Shown here: positions 53,201 through 61,304 of the stretch, piece by piece
Position numbering within the stretch: the stretch's first letter is position 1
How the letters are laid out: each line of letters begins with the position of its first letter
Assembly: GCF_029207735.1 (NCBI RefSeq)
Contig: NZ_CP104395.1
Location: forward strand, 664,692-728,691
Reading direction: 5' to 3'
DNA length: 64,000 bases
From: Candidatus Nanohalococcus occultus
GTDB taxonomy: Archaea; Nanohalarchaeota; Nanosalinia; Nanosalinales; Nanosalinaceae
Made by a program: the position numbers and the translations under genes
The notes under the pieces: model-generated
The model's input: the letters and a program-made list of their open reading frames with translations, nothing else
What the model was told of the DNA's origin: nothing
Databases searched by the model: none

Positions 53201-54505
53201 ACCTTCAAAATGATGGCTTTCTCCATCATTACATTGAGCAGCTATACAGAAGTCATACGAGTAACCAGCACTTAAGTCGCCGGATTCAACTAATTTGCCA
53301 TCAACGTATAATCTTCCTTCATCTGTCCTAGTTACACCTGTAATGTGGTGCCATTCTCCTTCTGTGACATTATGAGTCAGTAAAGGATTATTTGTATCCA
53401 TGTAACCATTTCTGCCCATTACAGCGATTTCTCCGTCTACGTATTTTAGGCCCGATCCCCAGTCTTCCCAATGAGATCCTCCCGAATCAAATCTGCCGGC
53501 TATGGCCGAATCCTGACTGCCAACATCCGTCTTAATCCATGCCATAATAGTTACCGGATTTGAAGAATCGTTCCGAGAATCATCTGAAGGATACTCCGGA
53601 ACCTGAATCTCTAGATAATCATCATTCCCGTCAAAGCTGTGGCACCGACCTAGTTTACAGTTTAAAGCAGGCTCCTGTGTCACGCCGCCCATTTTGATTC
53701 CATGGTTGTTCTGTCCTGAGGTATCGAAAACGTGTGTGGCGTTTTCCTCCTGGAAGCTGATATCTAGAATCTGAGATGGCTCTTCAGAGACACCGTCGTT
53801 TCCTACTCGCCAGGATCCCTGGTTGTAAAGTGTTTTCACATAAGACCGATTCAATGCCTGTGTGTATACTTTCACAGCATCCAGGGAGGAGGTTGTCCCG
53901 GAGCCTAACGTTATCTGATTGGATTGGAATCCTGGCCATTCGGTGTGTTCTCCTATAAGTTCTCCGTTCTTGTAGGTTCTTCTGATACCGCGGGAAGATG
54001 ATAGTACAAGTGTGTAGTGGTTCCAGCCGTTTTCTACGGAGGTCTGAGGCGCATCGTAATTATCGCCGTTCTGCCTTATGACCATATGTATATTGCCGTT
54101 AGCGTATTCCGGAGTTATCCTGCCGTTACTGCCGTCAATATTTACGAAGTCACTCCAGTTGTCGGTCGTACCGTCCTCACGCATCCAGAAGCTTAGTGTA
54201 ATTTCCGAGGTATCGACGTCAAGAGATCCTGTAGCAGAGCTGCTACCATCAAAACTGAGAGCCTTTCCTTCAACTCCACTCGTCCAGTCCGCTCCGTTGA
54301 CCGCTAAATCGTTGTCGCCAGCGGCATCTACAACCGTATCTCCAGCACCCTTATCGAACCGGTATTCGGCGGCTAGCTGGCCGGATTCAGAGGAGCTGAA
54401 AAATGATGTAGCTGAAATACTGCCTGCGACGGCAACCGCTACAACTAGTAAGAATACAGCCGTAAACGCTCTATGTTCTACCGCTTGCTGAATATTTTCC
54501 CGCAT
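50258..54505 (-). CDS. Giant five-LamG adhesin with three H-type-lectin-like repeats
   Basis: 1,415 residues with a signal helix at about 14-33. Four LamG domains reach about residue 930, then three tandem repeats (about 935-1190) with a shared pattern: F-ending strand, PVV-x-x-T/N, E-A-x-V-R/S and a D/E-VGW-x-A/V-x-E closing strand (HGTERVGYMVI, FEEVGWVAVEP, NEDVGWFAAEK), each with two Cys. They resemble H-type lectin domains. A fifth LamG ends DDVRIYPYALG. A weak TATA-like TTCTTAACTA about 25 bp upstream may be the start of the 30 kb unit. Confidence 0.87.
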   Translation of the reverse strand: MRENIQQAVEHRAFTAVFLLVVAVAVAGSISATSFFSSSESGQLAAEYRFDKGAGDTVVDAAGDNDLAVNGADWTSGVEGKALSFDGSSSATGSLDVDTSEITLSFWMREDGTTDNWSDFVNIDGSNGRITPEYANGNIHMVIRQNGDNYDAPQTSVENGWNHYTLVLSSSRGIRRTYKNGELIGEHTEWPGFQSNQITLGSGTTSSLDAVKVYTQALNRSYVKTLYNQGSWRVGNDGVSEEPSQILDISFQEENATHVFDTSGQNNHGIKMGGVTQEPALNCKLGRCHSFDGNDDYLEIQVPEYPSDDSRNDSSNPVTIMAWIKTDVGSQDSAIAGRFDSGGSHWEDWGSGLKYVDGEIAVMGRNGYMDTNNPLLTHNVTEGEWHHITGVTRTDEGRLYVDGKLVESGDLSAGYSYDFCIAAQCNDGESHHFEGEIDQVKIFNRGLSQREIIEETQGLHDLSTVLDLRFDQNGGDKVYDYSERDNHGTLQPNESAGPSWVDGLTGNALEFDGYKGSNMVEVEEPYTNLETGYSLSFWIYFRDGVRYGTDPGDWAGIYSGLNGVENNRLYLKSDEALIDLVIEGNESRHTPNFPSIKNRWAHFVVRYDGNHLKLFVDGNEEFSKELSGKLDEGSSRFLLGYQNTTYWLDGLLEDVRMYPYAISKSKIDRLYEQGKSRVGSSSGSSSTGLQKGLVLSQTFDHVETCGGSDTVSCPSGMNGEVAVDESGRANHGEIVSDPVERGAGSCKVSKCLGFEGDDKVVMDGNLGFNGTPNYTVSFWSKPESYSGNYNRLVSTEDSDRAGWSVLRASNANTLSYERRADDGSWEGAVGISYTPDEWTHFVYHFVNDTAYGYRNGELVNAASVGTIGNTNSSLAIGARPEAGSHWDSPVDEFRIYNRSLSNQEVWSLYTKGRDHSAGRMAGPAAYYPVQTESSPLRDVSGEGNSGDLNLLGEAGTFNTSDGEWKTVRFERSYADPVVVGTTNTHNGEPALSFEAKNVRSNRAEMRVCESEAGQAEGCDTHGTERVGYMVINANATEDIPGIEAGSFEIDGNLDFNTNTVSYSESFSSAPVVMANVNSDNGNNPVEARVTSYSNSSFTAGICYQNSLNGCEDHPFEEVGWVAVEPGNVPFEQHFEVGSTGTVVGNSNWEPQSFSTAFSETPVVTATTLSVNGAQGLLIDEVRNVDTSGAEVRYCEAENGDSCNGHNNEDVGWFAAEKGLLTYSNGNFPRYVDTERGKALEFDGVDDYVRIPDSSTLSGGPDATITASTWFKTPSSSNTQRILEKQWGAGNGDWGMMVRDSELEYYSENIDGVQDYTLDGGDVEPGKWHNGAFVLNQPENSLKLYLDGRLVAEDSSTGLISRDTSGNVYIGAMVYNNQNPQAYFNGTIDDVRIYPYALGREQIQTVMNNGGVSVNG

Positions 54506-54568
54506 CTGTACGGTAATTTCTCAGGCCTAGTTAAGAAACCGTTCACCTCAGCACAAAGGACCAGGTTG

Positions 54569-55234
54569 TTAGGCCGTGGCGTTGACTGTCTGGTTTCCAG
54601 TTGTCGACTGGTTCGAAGAGGTCTCTGTTTCCTCTTCCGGAGGATTGACTTCCGCTGCGGACATGTATGTTACGAACTCTCCTGTAGAGCCATTTTTCGG
54701 AGTGGTTGATATTATCGCTCTGCCGTCCCCTAGCTTCATGTAAACCCAATCATCCTCGGTCTTCCAGTAGGTAACCTCTTCAGTCGGTATCTTACTCATC
54801 TTCGTACAAGTATCGATTAAATCACGTGGACAGTCAACGTATTCTTGCTGGTAAGGCGTCAAGTTCAGCTCTGGCTGCTGTTCAGTTTCAGGATCTAGGT
54901 CAGCCGAGAGAAAACTAAAAGCCAGGAAAACAATCAAACCAGTGCCGACTGTCAGCGCCGGAGCGTAGAGATAATGTCGTTTATCAAGCTCTATGTTCTC
55001 ACGGGCCTCTACTAGACGTTCCTTGGCTGATTCAACGTTTACAGTAGTTTCCGCGGATTCAGAATCCTTTTTCCCCGATGTGACTTTGAGGTCTTTCCCG
55101 TCATTTGGCTCCTCAACCTCCTCGCCTTCTGTTTGATCTGGTTCCTCTACTTGCTCAGCTTCATCATGTTGTTCTGTCTCGGATGTGTTTTCCTCCGGGA
55201 CCTCATCGTCCGAGACGTCTTTTTCATCAGCCAT
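54569..55234 (-). CDS. Single-pass membrane protein with an acidic cytoplasmic part
   Basis: 221 residues. The first about 95 are strongly acidic and probably disordered. A membrane helix at about 100-122 (LYAPALTVGTGLIVFLAFSF) is followed by an outer domain with a Cys pair (DCPRDLIDTC) and YMKLGDGRAIISTTP strands, and a Thr/Asn-rich tail with possible N-glycosylation sites. No family is recognised. It sits between two adhesins (64 bp and 41 bp gaps) and could be an anchor or assembly factor; inference. Confidence 0.72.
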   Translation of the reverse strand: MADEKDVSDDEVPEENTSETEQHDEAEQVEEPDQTEGEEVEEPNDGKDLKVTSGKKDSESAETTVNVESAKERLVEARENIELDKRHYLYAPALTVGTGLIVFLAFSFLSADLDPETEQQPELNLTPYQQEYVDCPRDLIDTCTKMSKIPTEEVTYWKTEDDWVYMKLGDGRAIISTTPKNGSTGEFVTYMSAAEVNPPEEETETSSNQSTTGNQTVNATA

Positions 55235-55274
55235 ACCAAAGAATTAGATTCGTTATTGAAAACCTTTCCCCGAT

Positions 55275-56831
55275 TTATGCGCACTGGTTTCCGATACAGA
55301 CCTCACCGGTTGAAGTCGTCACACTGTTACCGTTCAAATCCACGTTGTTATCGACCCTTACCGCGTCACCGCCGCCGTCAATCGAGGCAACATCTTCCAC
55401 ATTGTTACTATTTAGATCGAGGTCCCCATTCGGCAGATTAAACTCATGGGAGTTCTGATCGATCCTGACCACATCCTGATCGCCTACCTGCTGGATTACA
55501 AATGTTCCTGACTCATCAGCCATATCATACCATGCACTTCCATCTGAAGGTCTTAAAAGCATTCTGTTACCATCAGCGGCCGCAATTGTCCCGTTTACAA
55601 CAAGATTGCCGTTTGGCACATCAACATTGCCGCCTTCACTGGCCGTAAGTATCTGCTGGGCGTTCGCCTGGTCGTAAATTTCCACGCTGCTACCAGAGCC
55701 GCTACCTGTAAATATCTGAAGATTTCTATCGGCTTCTGCTCTTATCTGATCAACTCCCCGAATATTATTGTCGTTCACATCAACATTGTCGTTAACCGAC
55801 ACAGTTCCATCTTCAGGATCCTCTATAGTATTTGTCTGGACATTGTTCGCATCAAGTATATCATTATCGTTCATGTCTAGGTCTTCGGACATGCTAGCCG
55901 ACCCTGTGAAGTTAGTGGTTCCATTGACAGTCAGATCGCCGTCGATACTTGTTCCTTCCTCAAATTTCAGCCAGTTGATGTTTGTGATGTTGTTACCCGA
56001 CATATCCAGGTTTCCATTCGGGATAATCACACGTCCGCCTTCTTCAAACTCTGCGATCCTCTGATTGCCGTTTTGATTGTCTAGTATGGACACATCATTA
56101 TTTAGACCATCCCCTCCAGAAGTAACAATGTTCAGATTGTTCCCACCAGTATCATAGTTTATTTTGGCATCTGAAGACGTTCCCGCAGTCGTTGGACGAA
56201 AAGCAAGCTCGTTAACGTAGTCAATACTGTTATCGCTCATGTCCAGGACGCCGTTCGGAACTTCAACGTTACCTCCTTCGTTAAAACGAAAGATATCCTG
56301 TCCGTTCGCGGTATCTCTGACCGCAACGTCGTCGCTACCGGTTCCGTCAGTCCTGATTTCATCTAATTGTTTGAGGTCGTTGCCGTTCATCTGTATATCG
56401 TATACTGTTGCGTTGTTTCCGTCTTCAAGTACTTCTGAGAGGTTTTTTCTGTAGAAGTATCCATACCCGGAGCCTTCCGGTATCCAGACTTTACCGCCGT
56501 GGACCCGCAGAGAGTTGTTGAATGAAACGTTGTTGCCCGAAGTAATATTGTTTGTTCCTGTGCCGAAGTCCGTGTTTTCCAGCTCCAGGCGCTGATCGTT
56601 GTCATTGTAGTTCAGGATCGGGTTTGCTCCGCTGTCAAGTATCTGATTGCCATCAATCTTCAGCCCGCCGTTTACAGAAAGCCTTGAGACGTTGAAGATA
56701 CGCATATTCGACATGTTAAAATCCTCATCGATCGGATGTATATGGCTTAAAGGATGGCTTGGCTCCATTCCCGGCGCTGCCGCTATAGATGTAAAGACTA
56801 GAAGTCCGATCAGAAGCACGGTTTTTCTCAT
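55275..56831 (-). CDS. Secreted fibre protein, 518 residues, CxGxxCA terminus
   Basis: A signal peptide (KTVLLIGLLVFTSIAAA) is followed by repeats built from NGNLDMSGNNITNI, GGNVEVPNG and VPNGVLDMSDNSI units, and SEVLEDGNNATVYDIQMNGNDL, the QDL-VL-GN unit without the Cys/Asp module. It ends TSTGEVCIGNQCA, matching the 402-residue fibre. TATA-like GAATTTAAAG at 56865-56874 lies about 39 bp upstream. It is the first fibre gene on this strand. Confidence 0.83.
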   Translation of the reverse strand: MRKTVLLIGLLVFTSIAAAPGMEPSHPLSHIHPIDEDFNMSNMRIFNVSRLSVNGGLKIDGNQILDSGANPILNYNDNDQRLELENTDFGTGTNNITSGNNVSFNNSLRVHGGKVWIPEGSGYGYFYRKNLSEVLEDGNNATVYDIQMNGNDLKQLDEIRTDGTGSDDVAVRDTANGQDIFRFNEGGNVEVPNGVLDMSDNSIDYVNELAFRPTTAGTSSDAKINYDTGGNNLNIVTSGGDGLNNDVSILDNQNGNQRIAEFEEGGRVIIPNGNLDMSGNNITNINWLKFEEGTSIDGDLTVNGTTNFTGSASMSEDLDMNDNDILDANNVQTNTIEDPEDGTVSVNDNVDVNDNNIRGVDQIRAEADRNLQIFTGSGSGSSVEIYDQANAQQILTASEGGNVDVPNGNLVVNGTIAAADGNRMLLRPSDGSAWYDMADESGTFVIQQVGDQDVVRIDQNSHEFNLPNGDLDLNSNNVEDVASIDGGGDAVRVDNNVDLNGNSVTTSTGEVCIGNQCA

Positions 56832-56926
56832 TTGCTAATGCTCGTGAAGGTTTTACCCAGAGCTGAATTTAAAGATTCTAAGGAAAATAAGAGGAGAAAA
56901 ATGGAGAGGGAAATGGGGAGAGGCCG

Positions 56927-57532
56927 CTAGTTCGTACAGCCTGCGAACTCTCTGACAGAAGTGATGTTGTTGATCCCTCTAAGAACTTCTCCATTGACAA
57001 CGAACGATGGAACGCTCTGTACTCCGTCATCTGCTGCCTGCTGAAGAACTCCTTGCTGGTTGACATCCTGATAGTAACTGTCAACACGGTTTGTTCCTCC
57101 CATTACCTGGATCTGGAGCTGTGTCTCCTGCTGAGTTACGTTTCCGTACATCGTTGCGTTCTTCTCAGTCAGACAGGTTTCAGTGCTTGCCTGGATCTGC
57201 ACAGTCTCACGTAACTGGCTTAGACTGTTCATAGCTGTTGTGAAAAGCTCTGCGTCTTTCGTAACGTAAACAGTCTGTAACTGATTCTGAACGTTCAGAT
57301 CAACCGCGTAGACTCCGCTCTGTTCATTTACATTTACAACGTCATATGTAGAGCCAGTGGAGTTGGCTAAAGTATCGGATACAAGCTCTCCTGCTCTCTG
57401 AGCTGAAACCTGGCTGGTATCAGCAGACACCATACCTGTCAATGCCAGGCCGGCAGTAGCAAAGCTGAGTAGGGTTATAGCAATTAGAACGTAAGTAAAG
57501 TTTCTGGAGTCTAGCAGATCTTTAAGATCCAT
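56927..57532 (-). CDS. Membrane-anchored thioredoxin-fold protein lacking CxxC
   Basis: 201 residues with an N-terminal membrane helix (about 12-34). The C-terminal half has a DsbA-like cis-Pro region DDGVQSVPSFVVNGEVLRG and ends REFAGCTN. The usual CxxC is missing; only Cys in ASTETCLTE and the terminal Cys remain, so redox activity would need those two. With many Cys pairs in nearby adhesins, a chaperone or disulfide role is reasonable but not shown. Upstream TTAAAA-like sequence near 57561 could be its promoter. Confidence 0.68.
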   Translation of the reverse strand: MDLKDLLDSRNFTYVLIAITLLSFATAGLALTGMVSADTSQVSAQRAGELVSDTLANSTGSTYDVVNVNEQSGVYAVDLNVQNQLQTVYVTKDAELFTTAMNSLSQLRETVQIQASTETCLTEKNATMYGNVTQQETQLQIQVMGGTNRVDSYYQDVNQQGVLQQAADDGVQSVPSFVVNGEVLRGINNITSVREFAGCTN

Positions 57533-57607
57533 AATAACTGAAATTTAGGTTCTCGGAGTTTTTAACAGTTGGTTTAATATTCGACCGCTCCGCGTGTTTA
57601 GACAGTA

Positions 57608-58543
57608 ATGAGGAAGAGCTTGCTACTGGTTTTGCTTGTATCAATGAGTTTTTCAGGAGCTGCCGAACTTGAGTCTACTATATCTGAGACCTGTCCGGCA
57701 GGTTTTGAGCCAGTGGTTTCTATGGCTGATCCGAACGCATCCTACAATAATATAGGGACAGGTGAAATGTATGATTACAAGGTCTGTGTTGAAGGCTTGA
57801 CTAACTCACGGGTCGGAATGACCTGTAGAGGGAACACCGGTTTCTACATGTCAAGTAAGTCAACTGATGCACATTTTTCAGCGGTCAAAGGCTACAACAT
57901 GCATGTCTGTACCGGCAACATGGTTACCCGCGTAACTCAGAGCTGTACGGAAAACGAGACCGCGCTTTTCACGGTTTCCGATGAGATAAACGGTTTCGGC
58001 CGGCACGTCGCAGGTTTGATCGACGGGTATGAAAACACGGTTTGCGGAAGTTTTGCCGTACCGAGCAACATGACCGTAAAGTTGGAGTTTAACCTCTCTG
58101 ATTCGGATGAAGCCTACTTCGACGATCAGAAAGTCGAGGACTTCCAGTACTCGAGTATAGCAGAATACCCTTACCTTGTGCTGGAAGGTGACAGCGAAGT
58201 CTCCGGTATCGTCTCACCACGTTTCCTGTCGGCGAGAAGAACCCTTGGAGAGACAAATACACTGAGTATGAAGAGAAATGTTGAAGGCTCTGGTGTATTC
58301 ATACCTCTGACACGTGGCGGATACGAAGAGATCGAGAATGACGAAGAGCTTATACTGAACAGGCAGTTTTTATCCCAGTCCCGGCCTAACTTCGGTGGCT
58401 TCCCGAGTAGAAGCCCTGTGATCAGAGCCGTGCTTTTGAGAAGCGATATCGATCTCGAGTCCAACCTAACGCTTGACCAGGGAACCCACACCGTAAGACT
58501 TGTTAAATCCGCTGAAAACCAGATTACAATCACTGAAGAATGA
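57608..58543 (+). CDS. Secreted Cys-rich protein heading the pilin operon
   Basis: 311 residues with a Sec signal (LLLVLLVSMSFSGAA). Six cysteines lie in the first half (ETCPAGFE, YKVCVEGL, GMTCRGN, MHVCTGN, QSCTEN, NTVCGSF), suggesting disulfides; the second half is beta-rich with SGVFIPLTRGGYEEI and the tail NQITITEE. Not recognised. Its stop overlaps the next gene's ATG (ATGA), so it is part of the pilin operon. TTTAATATT at 57574-57582, about 30 bp upstream, is a likely TATA box. Confidence 0.75.
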   Translation: MRKSLLLVLLVSMSFSGAAELESTISETCPAGFEPVVSMADPNASYNNIGTGEMYDYKVCVEGLTNSRVGMTCRGNTGFYMSSKSTDAHFSAVKGYNMHVCTGNMVTRVTQSCTENETALFTVSDEINGFGRHVAGLIDGYENTVCGSFAVPSNMTVKLEFNLSDSDEAYFDDQKVEDFQYSSIAEYPYLVLEGDSEVSGIVSPRFLSARRTLGETNTLSMKRNVEGSGVFIPLTRGGYEEIENDEELILNRQFLSQSRPNFGGFPSRSPVIRAVLLRSDIDLESNLTLDQGTHTVRLVKSAENQITITEE

Positions 58544-59697
58544 AAGGGCAGTCAATAAACGTAGACTGGATTGTAGGACTAACAGTTTTTCTAGCAGCGC
58601 TTGTTGCGGCGACCACGACAGTTATGAGTTCTTCAGATGTGCGCACAGATTCCGGACTGGAATCTAAAGCCGAGGAAACAGTCTCGAACATCAGATCCTC
58701 TTTGACCACCGACGCTGTTTTCACACCGCTTTACGTACGACAACCCTACGATACAGGCAAGATACCGGTAAACCTGAGTTATTACTCGGATAATACCGGC
58801 TCCGGTTTCCTGAACACGACTTCAAGAGTGGAACGAGACAATAACAGAGTCATAGCCGTCTTGGACTCAGGGAACAACAGCTATAAATTGAGCAGTTTCG
58901 AAGGAGAGGCATCTCACGGCTTTAACTCAAATATCTCGGGCGGGGAATGGCTGGAAAACAGTAAAGTAGCTCTTAACCCTGAAAACGGCGGCCTTGAATC
59001 AGTTGAGTTCGATGAAAAGGAGTACTTGGAACAGCCGGTTGATCTCGGAGGCGCCGGTGAAGACACTAAGACCTCCGGTATCTACGGCTCCGCCTTCGGC
59101 AAGATAACAGTTTACACAGGAACCAGCGAGGTTATTTTCCAGGATCTGAATGCCACTTTCGAGTTCAAGAATTTCTCGAAGCTTTACTGGGAAGCTGATG
59201 GCTCCGAGATCGATCTGGCAGGCCAGCAAACCTTCAGGCAAGGCTCTACCGACGGATTCGTACTTTCCGGCCTGGACGAAGAGGATTATGCCGTAACCTT
59301 CACCGGAGATATGGAAGCCGAGATATCACAGGATTCAACTCCCGGTACAGCAGTAGAGGTCAACGGATCCGAGGTACGGATGATGTTACACCGCGGAGGC
59401 CTTGAATACGGGAAAAAACGAGTTCAAAACCATGTAGATGGACAGGTATACTTTGGAGCTAAAGAACAGCTAGCGGTCGCCACCGAAGCATCTCTAAACG
59501 AGCTTAAAGACTTAAACAGCTTTACATTCTCGGATAGATTTACGTTACAGAGTTACGGCTACAATATAAGCGAAGCATTGGAACGCGGATCAGAAGTCCC
59601 TTTACAGCCTGCGACAGTTAAAACAGCCACGTTTCCGAAGTCAGACTGGAACGGAAGTCTTTCCTGGCAGAAAATCACGGTGACTCTATGGCAATGA
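58540..59697 (+). CDS. Type IV pilin-like protein, 385 residues
   Basis: The N-terminus MKGQSINVDWIVGLTVFLAAL is a class III prepilin signal: Lys-Gly cleavage site followed by a hydrophobic helix. The remainder is a large beta-rich outer domain with few cysteines, containing GTAVEVNGSEVRMMLHRGG and ending SWQKITVTLWQ. Large size suggests a minor or tip pilin. It overlaps neighbours at both ends. No assembly ATPase or prepilin peptidase lies in the window. Confidence 0.75.
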   Translation: MKGQSINVDWIVGLTVFLAALVAATTTVMSSSDVRTDSGLESKAEETVSNIRSSLTTDAVFTPLYVRQPYDTGKIPVNLSYYSDNTGSGFLNTTSRVERDNNRVIAVLDSGNNSYKLSSFEGEASHGFNSNISGGEWLENSKVALNPENGGLESVEFDEKEYLEQPVDLGGAGEDTKTSGIYGSAFGKITVYTGTSEVIFQDLNATFEFKNFSKLYWEADGSEIDLAGQQTFRQGSTDGFVLSGLDEEDYAVTFTGDMEAEISQDSTPGTAVEVNGSEVRMMLHRGGLEYGKKRVQNHVDGQVYFGAKEQLAVATEASLNELKDLNSFTFSDRFTLQSYGYNISEALERGSEVPLQPATVKTATFPKSDWNGSLSWQKITVTLWQ

Positions 59698-61304
59698 AAG
59701 GTTTTACCCATACCCTGGAGGCTATTATCAGCGCAATACTGTTAATTTCGACCGTGACCCTGATAAGCTCCGGACTGGAGAACGCACCGGATAACAACCA
59801 GTTAGATACCTCAGTGTCCCCTATAATATCTGAGAAACTGGCCGAACTCGAAGTTACAGCCATAGAAGAAGACTTCGAACCTCTAGTACCAGCGGGCTAC
59901 AGCATAGATGCGTTCATAAGGAAAACTGATACTGAAACGTTGAGGCTTGGAGGCACAGGCTTCGAAGGAGTTTCAGAACGAGCAGTATCAGACTCAAGAG
60001 AAGAGTGGTCAGGAAACTTTAGCAACACGGGTTTTCGAGCGAGTTCTACAGCTATCTCCTACGAGAACCGTTCTGAGGATTTAGCAGCATACTACCGTTT
60101 TGATGGTAGTGCCGGAGCTATCAGAGAGTATTCTGGCAACTCAGAGGACGGTTTAAACGATGGAGCGGTACGAGGTGAAGCCGGTGTTTTCTCAACGGAT
60201 AGCTTTGAGTTCAGTGGAGGTTCAGCGACCTTTGAGGATACGGAAGCGCTTAGAGAGGCGTTCAGCGAGGCCGGTTTCACAATGTCTTTCTGGATAAAAC
60301 CTACAGCCGATGGCGGCAGCTGGAACACTATCGTGGCCTGGCAGGCCGAGGATGCGGACGGCGATCTTCACGGTGCGAGAACTGAGATGGTTAGCGGCAA
60401 CGATGATTCGATTTACACGCGCTTTATCTCAGAGACAGAAGAATGTGGATACAATGGCCACGGTTTCTGGGCGCGTAACAACAACATGGGTTTCGTGCCT
60501 GGAAGCTGGAATCTGTACACAGTTACCTACGACGGAGAGACCATTACCGAGTACTCTAACGGACGGATCGCCGCACAGGGAACTCCAGGATGTGAACTCG
60601 GCGATTTAGCCAGCAACATTACAATATACTCGCTTCCTAACTCCCAGAAAATGGATGAATTCCGGGTTTACGATAGAACACTGACTGATTCAGAGGTCAG
60701 AGAGCTTTACTTTACAGGAACTGACGGCAGTTTCAACGGCAGTTACAGCGAGCAGATCGATCTGGATTTCGGAGATATACCGGACAAGATCGAAGTTGAT
60801 GCGAACGTTCCCGCCGATACATCCGCAGAGCTTTTCCTAGCTGGCAACAGCTTTGATCTGAACTCGGGCAGCCAGAACTACAGCCTTTCCTCAGTCAGCG
60901 GAACTGATTTCAACGCAGAGTTCAGGCTTTCAGCGCAAAACAGCTCGCCGGAGGTCTCCCCGGAGATCTCAAGCTTCAGGTTCTGGGTGAACGATACGGC
61001 AACGGAGACGAAAAAGCTATCCAAGAAAGGTGACTCCGTTAGAATCCATCTTTTCTCCGAAGACAGTTCGTTTAACGCAAGTTTCAACGATAAAGTTATA
61101 GCGGAAAACGCCGGACCTGGTTATTACACTGTACGTTCCCCGGAGACGGAAGGTCGTCTGAAATACTTCGGATCACAGGGTGTTTTCGAGGTCGTAAACC
61201 AGTCGATAAAAGGAGAGCCAAGACTTGGGGAGAACATAAACAGTTACAGCTTCCCGAAATATCAGGATTCACCAGCAGAGGTGAGGATCTCAGCATGGCG
61301 TTAA
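59688..61304 (+). CDS. Type IV pilin-like protein with an inserted LamG domain
   Basis: 538 residues from 59688, or 536 from the ATGA-overlap start at 59694. Class III signal: MKGFTHTLEAIISAILLIST, with KG cleavage and hydrophobic helix. Residues about 134-343 are one LamG domain, from LAAYYRFDGSAGAIREYSGN to MDEFRVYDRTLTDSEVRELY, using the same closing motif as the giants. A C-terminal beta domain ends PAEVRISAWR. A pilin carrying a lectin-like domain would be a good adhesive tip; inference. Confidence 0.78.
   Translation: MAMKGFTHTLEAIISAILLISTVTLISSGLENAPDNNQLDTSVSPIISEKLAELEVTAIEEDFEPLVPAGYSIDAFIRKTDTETLRLGGTGFEGVSERAVSDSREEWSGNFSNTGFRASSTAISYENRSEDLAAYYRFDGSAGAIREYSGNSEDGLNDGAVRGEAGVFSTDSFEFSGGSATFEDTEALREAFSEAGFTMSFWIKPTADGGSWNTIVAWQAEDADGDLHGARTEMVSGNDDSIYTRFISETEECGYNGHGFWARNNNMGFVPGSWNLYTVTYDGETITEYSNGRIAAQGTPGCELGDLASNITIYSLPNSQKMDEFRVYDRTLTDSEVRELYFTGTDGSFNGSYSEQIDLDFGDIPDKIEVDANVPADTSAELFLAGNSFDLNSGSQNYSLSSVSGTDFNAEFRLSAQNSSPEVSPEISSFRFWVNDTATETKKLSKKGDSVRIHLFSEDSSFNASFNDKVIAENAGPGYYTVRSPETEGRLKYFGSQGVFEVVNQSIKGEPRLGENINSYSFPKYQDSPAEVRISAWR

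Noticed and set aside
25009-54505. Contractile injection system or type VI-like apparatus
   Set aside because: No sheath, tube, baseplate or AAA+ gene is present; only fibre-like and lectin proteins are seen.
20017-56831. Prophage, because of many tail-fibre-like motifs
   Set aside because: There is no capsid, portal, terminase, tape measure, integrase or lysis gene. Each fibre protein carries a Sec or Tat signal, which phage fibres lack, and housekeeping genes flank the block.
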